Notes under the pieces: model-generated
Database searches by the model: none
Seen by the model: the letters and a program-made list of their open reading frames with translations, nothing else
Told to the model about the DNA's origin: nothing
Made by a program: the position numbers and the translations under genes
In this document: positions 1 to 10,480 of the stretch, piece after piece
How the letters are laid out: each line of letters opens with the position of its first letter
Numbering within the stretch: the stretch's first letter is position 1
Assembly (NCBI GenBank): GCA_035236585.1
Contig: CP141137.1
Span: forward strand, 49,188,057-49,252,056
Direction of reading: 5' to 3'
DNA length: 64,000 nucleotides
Origin: Warburgia ugandensis
Lineage: Eukaryota; Streptophyta; Magnoliopsida; Canellales; Canellaceae

Positions 1-1264
1 ATATCCATGCATGGAGGCCTGAGGATTTTGTTTTCAATAAGCTTGTTGCTTGGAGGATGCTATGCTAGCAGGGGTATAGGGCTAGCCACCCACCCTCTAA
101 GATTATGAGATGATAAACACTCACCCATAGATGGCACTCAGTAGGGGTTGGTATCATGGGTAGCCTACACTACTAGTCCGATCACCACCCATGCAGATGG
201 ATGATGAGTCTCCTATTTTGGTGTCAATAGGGAGCGACAATCGATATATCATGTGTTGATTATTACTGCAGCATAGCAGCTCCTTGTGTTCCTATACATT
301 GTGTTGTGATCACGAGGGAGTGATAGCACGTGCGCTTTATTTTCTTGTGAAATCAGGGCGTTGTAACCACTGATGACAATATAGCATGGTGATATACTTG
401 GTATGAGCTCATGACCACTATAGATAGCTAGTATTGATTGGAGGATTGTAGGCATCACATAGTAGGGGTGTGACCACTGATAACTATATTCACTAGTTTA
501 CAAGTTTAATACCATTTAAATTGTTTACACATTTAGTATCTTTATTTATGATTTAAATTGTGGTTGGACATGATTTAGCATTTCTGGATTTATTTATGAT
601 GTTTATATCTATTCATAAAGTTTACTTAAGATACTAATTTGGATTTGGACATGATGTTTCGTAGTTTGATTTATTCATGATATTCATATGAAATGTTTCA
701 AAAATTATATTCTAAAGTCTTGGATAAAATCCAAGTTAATCATGTAGACTATTGATTATTGATGCATAATGTTTTGTGGATTGAAATGATTATTATATTC
801 TGAAAGCAAATATTATATTTTGAATTGTATAAGCATTTTATTCCCCTGCCAAGTATTACTTGCTGAGGCATTACATTATTGTTTCAATGCCTCAGATATT
901 AAGAGAGAGACATGGCTGATGAGGAGCCAGATGAGTTGTGACTGAGACATCTCAATTGCAGTTATGTTTTTAATTCTACTTGGACTGTACATGTGCAGCT
1001 GAATCATTTGGACTTGATTATATTATTGTAGGGAATGTGGCTGTTGACTGGATGGGTCCTGAAGAAGTAAACCTGTTTTGGAAATGTTTACTTAAAAAAT
1101 AAAAATTTTATTTGAGTTTTGAGTCGGTGGTTGACACTTGAGGTTTTTCTTAAAATGAAATTCATTGAAACTATTTTTTTATGTTTTGTTTTCAAAAAAA
1201 AATTGGGGCCCCACCTGTCAAAAAAAAAATGTTTAAAAAGTGTTGAAAAACCCTAGTTGTCACA
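1..1264 (+). mobile_element. Ty3/Gypsy-type LTR fragment, cut by window edge
   Basis: This is a non-coding LTR in plus orientation; its left part lies outside the window. It ends in TGTCACA, the same 3' terminus as the other Gypsy-type LTRs here (reverse strand at 33011 and 13345). It shares short blocks with them: a CTAGCCACCCACCCTCT-like block near the left edge, the CAAG..CTTG and GAGGCATT hairpins at 850-895, and a GGGTCCTGAAG block near 1050. No primer-binding site or coding region follows, so it is a solo LTR or a remnant. It is seen as similarity by eye; the exact family is not determined. Confidence 0.65.
850..895 (+). other. Double hairpin inside Gypsy-type LTR (copy 1)
   Basis: CAAGT (850-854) pairs with ACTTG (858-862) over a 3-nt loop. 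It is followed at once by CTGAGGCATT (863-872), which pairs with AATGCCTCAG (886-895). The same two-hairpin layout recurs in the LTRs at 13885, 28819, 33512 and 45593 with different but still complementary stems. It lies about 370 nt before the LTR 3' end. The function is unknown; a role for the RNA (3' end formation, packaging or dimerisation) is inference. Confidence 0.7.
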
Positions 1265-2039
1265 CTCTATTTGCAGGTTTTCTCATCTAGGTATTTCAAT
1301 GGACATGATTTTGAAGACCTACAATGGGTTGTAGATTATTTGGAGTTCAATTTTTCTTAGAGTTTAGCCTAAGGGAAGGATCATTCTTCCCATATTTGAT
1401 GTAACTATTAGCAGTACAATTCCTAAGGTTGGAGGAGATTGAATGCAACCCAAACACATTGCTGAGATTGACTAAAACATAGGTATGTAAACATTCTCAA
1501 ATTCAAGATCTAAACCATTCATTTTGTTCATCGCATCATTCTAAGTAAAATTCCTATATTTATTTGTTGATAAAAAAAGATCGGACTAATATTTGGGCAT
1601 GACGATGATATACGACCATGATCAAGTGGAATCACAATAATCCAAGACTTTTAGTGACCTATTGACTAAGGAACTGAGCAATAAAAGGTAGGATCTCCAC
1701 TATAATCTCCTAGTTTCTTTGATTACTTATGGATTAGTGTAGGATTTCTCTCAATTTCCTCTTTAATTGGTTTCATTAGCTATTGCATTTATGAAATTAG
1801 GATGATTGTAAGCATGTCCGATCATTAATTCCTTATATATTGATTATAAATTTATGATGAAGAAGCAATTTAATGTCCTTGGTTTGGTTTAAATGGTGAA
1901 ATGATGGAATCTTTTGTATGTAGAATGTGTTGAATGGTGGAGAGAAAGTTGATTTGTATTTGAAGATTTTAGGAAGATTGTAATAATGGCAGTTCTTTTT
2001 TATGAATTTGAAGTGAATGTGAAATGGTAAATATTTCAT
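1265..2039. other. AT-rich stretch, no gene recognised
   Basis: No coding similarity, RNA gene or clear repeat could be recognised. A short minus-strand open frame at 1833-2039 is AT-driven and low in complexity, and is not supported as a gene. Confidence 0.5.
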
Positions 2040-2373
2040 ATATTTAAACCACTAAAACTACATGAATAATATTGTAATAGCAAAGTTACAATTGCTCCAA
2101 ATGGTAGCTAAAAAAAAATTGGATGAACAAAAGAAGACAGATTTTAAAAAAATCTTCTTCTTAAGTACAAACAAAAGAAGACAATTTTCCAAAAACTATC
2201 TTTCTTTTTAGAAACTTAAGAAGATGGTTTTCAAGAAACCATCTTCTTTTCTTTTTAAAGAAGAAGGTTTCTAAAAATCATATACTTTTCAAATGAATTA
2301 TTAAAGACAGCTAAATAAAACTGTCTTCTATGTTTTTTTTTAACCGTCTTAAAAACCTTTCACTGTAATAGTG
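2040..2373 (-). mobile_element. Possible end of a CACTA (En/Spm) DNA transposon
   Basis: Read on the minus strand, the segment starts at 2373 with CACTATTACAGTG and is followed by repeated AAGACGGTT, AAGATGGTTT and GTCTTCTT motifs in both orientations. CACTA transposons typically begin with CACTA and carry short subterminal repeats of this kind. The partner end and a 3-bp target duplication were not found, so only one terminus or a decayed non-autonomous copy is proposed. It abuts the Copia reverse-transcriptase fragment at 2375. Confidence 0.4.
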
Positions 2374-5300
2374 CTAAGACTACAACTCATGCCATGCTCC
2401 TTTAGTATAGTGCTAAAATGTGCATAGCAGGTGCTTGGGACTTGTTTAAGGCCATAAATGACCTTAGGAAGATGATATATATGATTAGGATGTTGAGAAT
2501 CCACATATTGTGATGGTTGATGCTTGTAAATCACTTCTTATAAAGGGTTGTACAAGAATGCATTACTTACGTCCAGTTGTTAAAGAGGCCAATTGTTAGA
2601 CCATACAAGTGCTAGAATAATACAAATAATTAGAGCATTGATCACAGGACTAAACATGACTACAAATCAATCTCTTGTTGTTGTTGAAACTTTTTGGTAA
2701 CTAATCTCACTTTCCGTCTTTCAATCACACCATTAGCTTTTCTTTTGTTGAAACTGTTTAGTAACTAATCTCAGTTTCCATTTTTCAGTCACATCATTAG
2801 CTCTTCTTTTGGTTTGAGTACCCTCTTATAAGGGACTATATTTGCTCCAAGTGAGGGCAACTTTAGCATTAAATGTGTTGTCAAATAAGTGTGATGCTTT
2901 TAGTATAACAAGCCTGTCTCCACAAATCCATTTTAATGCTTTAGAAAATAACAATTTATCTAAATCATCAATTGAAGCTTGTAGACCATTGTGGTCATAA
3001 ATATTAGAGATTAACATATTCCATCCTTAAGCCTCGTAACCATGGGATGCATGTTTGTAGGTGGTGGAGGTCATGCTAGTGGGGCAAATTACACTACCAT
3101 GGGCTCCATGATAGGTGGCAATTGTTGAGAAGGTGATTCAATGAGTTTACATCATAAGAGAACATCATTAGATGGATGGGTCTCTATTGGATACGTACTT
3201 GAAATAGGGTCAATTGTGTTTGGATTAGTCCCGCTGTTATTGGATGGCGATAAATTTGAAGCACTAGATGAGCTAGAGATGGGTGTGCTTGGAAATGGGG
3301 TGTGAGTGGATAGAGGCATTAAGGATGTCGTCTATTTTAGTATGGTTGTTGTAGTAAGTTGATCTAGTTTCAAAATAGTTACCCCTTCAAAAGAAAATAA
3401 AGTTTCATCAAACATCACATGTCTTGGAGTAAAGAATTTTCTGAAGGCTATATCTAGGAATTTTGTAGTCTTTTTGTTGAGAGGCATAGCCTAGGAAAAT
3501 ACATTGTCTAATGTCACAGACTTATGTTACAAAGCCCATGACCAAGGCCTCCAGGTTTTGAGAGAGGTCTATTTAGCTCGTGGATGCAACCCAAGAAATT
3601 TAACTGTGTTCGCATATCTGTGTATCAAGGCCTAATTTTAGAAGACCCAATTTCTAAAAATATCCATGTAAATATCGAGATGTTTTATATAAGTCTAGAA
3701 GGTGGTAGAAGTTAAATATTTTGTATGAGGGTTTCAAAAGATGAGCTAGATAATGGGGGTAATGGCACATGTAATAAGCCTAGCCATCCATTGAGGATGT
3801 GACTAACTATAAATAGGGGTTAGCTTTTCATTTGTAAGAAATAAACAAGTTTTCTTTGAGTAAGTCTCTTTCTGTATTCTCTCATTGCTTTTGTGGGTTA
3901 GTGAGTGTAACCATAGCAAGTAAGAGTGAGGAGTTGAAGGCTGAATTGTGCTTTGCAAAGGAGTTGTGCATAAATGCCACATAGGTTAGGCAAAGAAAAT
4001 TACAATCCCATGACACTAGTCCTTGGTTTAAGCTTACCCTTGTTATAAGGCATCAAGGGCATCAAGAGTGGGTGATGCACATCGCCAAAAACTCAGAATT
4101 CCTCATACTTTGGATTTTTTCAAAAGAATGTTTGATATAGAGATTTGCCTTTGAGAACAGCAATTGGTAGACCATTGATTATGTGAATGCTTGTTTGCAA
4201 AGCTTCTAACCAGAAATTTTTAGGCATCTTGGCTTGATCCAAAAAAAATAAAGCCATTTCCACCACGTCTGTGGTTTCGCAAGACCATTTTGTTGGGGTG
4301 TGTACGGGCATGATAGGTACTATTTTATACCATTTAAACTTAGAATTTGAGCAAAGAAAAGGCCTATAAACTCCCTCCACTATCATATTGGACAACTATT
4401 AATGGACTTTGCAAGCATGTTTTCAGTCATCAACTTGAACTCGTAAAAAAAAACAGAGACATTGCTTTTATTGAAGAGAGGAAAGAGCTAGCTAAACCGA
4501 GAGAAATCATCTACAATGAGAAGATAATATCTATCTTCCATAATGCTTGGTTTAGGAGAAGGTTCCCAAACATCCAAGTGAAGCAATTCAAGACAATCCG
4601 CATATCGAACAGAATGATGAATTTACGTTGCAGCTTACATTGTTTTCCATCTAAACAAATAGGACATAAACGATGTCTTATTGGCAATCTAGGCACTGGT
4701 ATGCTTTTATTCTTTACAAGCTTGCACAGCACAACATCAGATGGATGTCCTAATATATGTGCCACACGTCACTAGATGGTCTTGTGGTGAGGAACGCGGA
4801 AGAGATCTTAGAACCACCAAATGTGTGAAGTAGATACAAGCCAGCTTTACTCATTCCTTGACGAAGAACTCTCCCCGCTTGGCGATCCTAGATCTTATAA
4901 CCCGATTTACCAAACACAAAAATGCAGTCAATGTCTCGCGTGAGTTGAGATACTAGAGAAAAATTTGATCTAATATGAGGAACGTACATAACATTGTCCA
5001 ACTTAACAGGGAAAATAGACTTTTTACTCATATCATTATATGAGTAATTTTGAGTTTAGATCCATTACCAACTCTAATGCAATCATTATAACTGTAGTCA
5101 ACCTTCTCATTGAGGAGAGATGAATCAGAGATCAAAAGATTGGATGCCCGGCATCAACAAACCACTGGTGTTCCATGCTGTTTAGATGCATGACTGATAA
5201 AGCCTCTGAAAGATCTTCAGTAACTTTACGAGATCTGCAATTTCGGGCACTGTCCTTCTTTCTTGCTGTAGGTGTATACTAGAGGTGGTCGTTCATGTTT

Positions 5301-6192
5301 GGTGGGGGCGCTAAGACACTAGATGTCATGGAATAATTTGTAGATTTAGAGACTTGAGAGTTGAGAGTTGATATTGAACCCACGGCCTATGTTGTTGAAG
5401 CGCAAGTTACCTTTGCTGTGTTGTGCTTGAAAGGCAGCAGCTTGAAGTTATCATTTAGTTGGTTCATCCTTTCAAGGAAGGACTCATGACCAAGCAACAT
5501 AGAGTGAACCTTGATAAGAGTCGGAGAAGTTCGGACAGAAATCGTAGTAGTTAGACCAGCGTATTCTGGTTCTAGGAGCACAAGATCTGAGCTGGATACC
5601 GATTATCGTGCAATTTCGAGAGCATCCGTTATGGCTCGGATCTTTTAAAGGTATTCGGTTATTGTTGTTGCACCTTTTGGAAGTTTCTATAATTGGCCTC
5701 CTAATGGAAAATCCGTGCAGTGGAATGAGAGGTCGTCTTTTCCAAGGCTAGCCAGATTGCTCCAGATGAGGGAAGAGTCGCAAGTTGTGCCAATACAGGT
5801 TGTGTGTGGGGAATATCCGACTCTGGATAGTATTGCCAGTGAGCTCCGAGGTTTGGAATTCGGGATTAGGAACTCGATCGGTCAGTTCCATTTGTTGTAG
5901 GAATGAAGCGAAGGGGTACTAATGCTGAGCTATCAACATATTTCATAAGATCTTAGCCTTTGAAAGTGGTCATGAGATGATGACTCCAGATAATGTAATT
6001 TGGACGATCAAGTCGGGTTGAAACATGATGATGACATGTGTCATTGAAGGTGGATTGAAGGGAACGGGAGTAGTTCTAGTGGATTCAGCAGAGTTGGAGG
6101 ATCCAACAGAGGCCATGATATTAAAGAGAAGACTGATTGGCAGAACAAGGAGATAGAAAGAGGATCATGTGACAACCGGATCAAAAGTGGTT

Positions 6193-6219
6193 GTCTTCGA
6201 TACCATGTAACAATATGCA

Positions 6220-6305
<86 letters not shown>

Positions 6306-6376
6306 TTCCTTTCTCAGTGCATTGTATTCTCACTGTGTGTATGCATATATAGTTTTCCACATACTTGATTATAACA
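6193..6376 (-). repeat. 5' LTR and primer-binding site of the Copia remnant
   Basis: On the minus strand the LTR begins TGTTATAATC at 6376, contains a TATATATGCATA-type TATA region, and ends GTTACA at 6206. A TGGTATC-containing primer-binding site follows (6205-6193), of the initiator-methionine tRNA type used by many Copia elements. About 171 bp of LTR is visible, nearly half of it the long GA/CT tract at 6223-6302. The partner LTR was not found, so the LTR outer edge rests on the TG...CA rule and is provisional. Confidence 0.55.
6223..6302. repeat. (GA)n microsatellite, about 80 bp
   Basis: An uninterrupted GA run lies inside the proposed Copia 5' LTR. It is a CT run in the sense of the element. 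Confidence 0.95.
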
Positions 6377-6987
<611 letters not shown>

Positions 6988-6990
6988 TTA

Positions 6991-7140
6991 GACTCTTAGA
7001 CAGGCAATGCCCAAAATCCTCATCCATGTGGCTTGGCGTAGTGACATGATAACCCGGTGTGTTTCTGGACTCTTAGACGGGCAATGCCCAAAATCCTCAT
7101 CCATTGGCTTGGGGCAGTGAGAGAACAAGCCATTGTGTAT
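6991..7140. repeat. Tandem duplication, unit about 77 bp
   Basis: GACTCTTAGAC.GGCAATGCCC starts at 6991 and again at 7068, and the two copies stay aligned through CAAAATCCTCATCCAT and the CTTGG..CAGTGA region. Divergence rises towards the end of the second copy. No coding role is seen. Confidence 0.8.
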
Positions 7141-9819
7141 CTCTTGAAAGCCCAATGAAGTTTGTCTCGAGGTTCCGAAAGATGGGCCCTTAAGCGTATG
7201 GACGTGTACCTTGGTGTTTATGTGCTAAAGAATTACATGCGTGGCTCAATTTTAATGACCGAAACAAGTACACTGCCGCTGATTCCGTGTTGATCGGATG
7301 ATCCTTAGATGTTTGATCTATGAACCCTAGAGTAGGTAAGCGACCAAATTGACAACCATTGATTTTTCTTGAATCATATATTGTGGATGACATATTTGTT
7401 TGGTATGGGACCAAAACTGTGTGTCTCGTGTTGTTGGTCTACAAGTTCATTTGTATGGATCAACCCAAAGATTCATCCCCTAGATTCGAGCAATTGCTTC
7501 TCTCATAATTACAAATGAAAAAGTAGACTATGCATGTACACATAGTTTAGACCACCTCAATTTCTATTCCATTTACTTTAGCCTCAATTTACATTTGTTA
7601 GAGGAGAGAATATTTGGCGTGTGCGTGTGTAGTACAGGTGCAGCTAAAAGAACATTTTGAGTCCTAGATTGGGGCTATCCAAACTGCTTATCTTCATGTC
7701 CACAGTCTACATAGGTGGTTCCACAACAATTCTGCTTTCTATTACATCGACCGATGGGTTGGTGGAACTTTAGTATCAATTTCAAACTACTTGACCGATC
7801 TTGGTTTCCTCTCTAGATCTCTCAACTGAATCATCCTACGAAGAAGATAAGTGTAGATGAAACGTAAGATGTGGGCCACAAGATGTGTAGTTTGGGCCAG
7901 CAAGCGCATGAGCCATGTGCTTCTCTTGCGATGAATCTCTGTACTCATTTACACGGCCAGACGGCACATAACAGTTTCTGCTTTAGAGCCATTCTTCAAA
8001 AGTGAAAAAGAAAACGAAAAGAGCTCGTTAATTATTTGTTAGATCAAGTGGTGATCATCCTTGCTACGATGATCTGCGGCATTGATTTTAGCCTACAAGT
8101 ATCCTGTTCTCTTGAACAAGCCCTGCCCCATCTCAACAGCTACAATATTAGGTAGAAGTCCGAAGGTGCTGTTCGGCACCGGGATACCTCCCTATGAGTA
8201 AGCTTTTCATTCAACTCATTCCATGCTATTTGGCGTTGGATATCTTAAAATAGGACAGAATGTGACACAATCTGTAACTTTCTTGGAATGAGTTACACCC
8301 TAGAGGAAGCCAACGCTGGTAAAACTTTTCCAAGGATAGCTGTACCTCCACCACAAAGTAGCCGCCAGATTTCACCCTATCCTCCTCAAGATGACAGTAT
8401 TGGACTACCTTATCGTGACATAGGAAACTGATTTTTTATTGACCTGTTAAAGAAGTAATTAGGAAAACCCAAATAAGCTTTTTCCCAAGGAATGTTAAGA
8501 CAGAGGCAATTGGTAACGACGACATGATCCAATCGAGAATGGCCTCAGATATAATCTAGGACTAATCTCATATTGTCGCATAGGGTCTCTCCACGTGCAG
8601 AGCAGACCGGACACCAACCATTTGCTGCCTTAAAGATTGGCACAATTGTTCAAGGAAAGAGCCCAAGGTTTTAAGGACGTTTTACAATATTTTTCTAGGC
8701 TGCCTTGCGGGCAAGAAATAAGATCATTGCACCGTGTCAAACAGCCCCAAGGACATTATGAGAGAGTATTCTTGTCCCGAGTTGCTAGAAGTCCTGTGTG
8801 GTATTTGTGGAATTCTTTTGATTTAACTGGTACAGAAAGGAATCTCTTATTTGCTATATGGATCATCTTGCTTCAACAGCACAAGCAACTAGTGAATTTT
8901 GGCCGGACGAGCATGACCTACAAGGAAATGATCTGTAGGATTGTGAAGTGTTTCTTTCTCCATGGGGACGCCTAAAATCCGCTTACAAAACCAAAAGAGA
9001 GACATGCATCAGCGCTTCAACTTGACAAGTATCCAACTTCCGTGTTCTCAAGAGAACCCTCTTTAAGTAATATAATATTTGGAGCCACATTCTCTTAAAT
9101 CTCTTGCCTGGTCATATTCGTCCAGAGAAGGTATGTCCATCCACTATATAAGCACTGTTATGTAATGGGGCGCATGTTTTTCAAGACAAACTACGGGCAG
9201 TGAAGATGCCAGTCCAGCCATGTGCTCAATTTCAAATCCATTGAATTTAAAATAAAGCATTCCGACAGATCGAAATATATAATGCATGGGCAATTTATGA
9301 CAAGGCTAAAGAGATGAATGTTTCGGATAGCCCAAACCCGGAACTTGATTGAACCAGTTAGTCAGCCGTACCAATGCACTCCGATCAAGCATTTTTTCTC
9401 AATTGGGATTGTATTAATTAAAACGATATTTAATAAAATATGTAATCAGCATCCTAAAACAAGGAAACATATCAAGAGGAAAATACAGCACCAACAATAC
9501 AAAAACCAGACACATAGCTCTGCAACAATGCAGAGAAAGAAAAACAACATCCTTCCAGACAAATCAACTAGAAGAGCGGGGCAGCACTTGCTCAAAAGAA
9601 AACTTCCTCTGCAGCAGTAGATGGCAGATTACCCAACTACATGGCAAAACACACCAAATCTCCCACAACAACCAGTTCTCTCAATCCCCAAAAAACTCCA
9701 CAGACATATCCTTTGTTTCCGAGAGATCAGAAACACAAAGGAACATAGTCTGAAATCTTCCTTCCTAGCTTCCTGCAATATTTTTTTGATGAAATTGAGC
9801 CACAATGTTTAAGTTTCCT
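7141..9819. other. Unassigned stretch, no gene supported
   Basis: The longest open frame is 8637-8975 (plus, 112 residues). It has no motif I recognise and no supporting splice or start context. A second frame at 9318-9620 is lysine and glutamine rich and unconvincing. The stretch may be decayed LINE or other repeat sequence, but nothing firm can be named. Confidence 0.4.
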
Positions 9820-10102
9820 GTTATTTCAGTACCCTCATTGGCTATCTTATCAGCTCTACATTGTCTGTTCTGTAAGCCTGTTGAAAGATCACCTACTTGT
9901 CCTTTATCCATTCAGAAATTTGCTCCATCATGGTTAGGAACAGCCACTTGATGCAATTGGAGTCTCCTCTTACATTTAGAGGTACAACTTTGAGAGAATG
10001 CGAAGTCTTGATGCTTTGAGACGCAGCAGTGAATTCAGCCTTTGTAGCATCGGCAAAATGCAGGTGTCCAGTCAACTCAAGAATGTCTCCCATGTAAGGC
10101 AA
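9820..10102 (-). mobile_element. RNase H domain fragment of a LINE-type element
   Basis: Minus-strand translation gives KAEFTAASQSIK, then VRGDSNCIKWL, and further on ADKIANEG in a neighbouring frame. This order (A-E-F/A-x-x-A-S block, GDS block, AD-x-(L/I)-ANEG block) is that of the plant RNase H domain found at the C terminus of L1-type LINE polyproteins and their domesticated fragments. No reverse transcriptase was found next to it. At least one frame change separates the GDS part from the ANEG part, so it is a pseudogene-grade remnant. Confidence 0.5.
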
Positions 10103-10131
10103 GCACTAACTTACAGATTTTTTTACTGCGC

Positions 10132-10480
10132 CAACGATCGTGTGAGGCGAGCACAATCAGACTGCTGGGATGGTGGGGGCGCCGGCAATCGTGTGAGGCG
10201 AGCACGATCGGGCTGCTGATCGTCGAGGGAAACAGGGTGTCGATAGGGTATTGGGAGGGGAGGGCAGGGTGGGGTGGCTGGTGAAGGAGGGCTACGCGGG
10301 GGGATAAGCCAGGGCGCCAACAATTATGTGAGGCAAACACGATCAGGCTGCCGATTGTCGGGGCCAGTGGCGCCGGAAACAGGGTGTTGATCAGGTCCAC
10401 GGGGGGCGTCAGAAACAGGGCGTGTGCCCCGAGCGGGGTTGCCGACGAAGGAAACCGAGGCTAAGCAGGGGGATAAGCCG
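10132..10480. repeat. GC-rich patch with three imperfect direct repeats
   Basis: A GTGAGGCGAGCACGATC-like unit of about 36 bp occurs at 10132-10167, 10184-10219 and, more diverged, 10319-10354. A GGAAACAGGGTGT.GAT motif also occurs twice. Base composition is markedly richer in G and C than the flanks. Open frames on the minus strand (10077-10633) are composition artefacts. The origin is unknown; it could be a fragment of a GC-rich LTR. Confidence 0.6.

Larger units (their letters stand above)
2375..6376 (-). mobile_element. Decayed Ty1/Copia LTR retrotransposon
   Basis: This is a fossil Copia element on the minus strand. Read 5' to 3' (high to low coordinates) it has a short LTR at 6206-6376, a primer-binding site next to it (6193-6205), and gag-like sequence near 5390-5580. 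Next come the integrase zinc-region LGHPS and CPICLDGKQ-like block (4511-4765) and the integrase core end with HTPTKWSCE, MPKNFWLEA and INGLP motifs (4120-4395). The linker with the RHVMFDE-type motif is near 3390-3436, and a reverse-transcriptase block with HPNHIYHLPKVIYGLKQ lies at 2376-2534. The order protease, integrase, then reverse transcriptase is diagnostic of Copia rather than Gypsy. It is broken many times and no intact frame survives. The 3' LTR was not identified; the left end meets a possible CACTA end. Confidence 0.8.

Noticed and set aside
8637-8975. 112-residue plus-strand frame as a candidate gene
   Set aside because: No recognisable motif; the vague similarity to LINE tails is not enough to name it.
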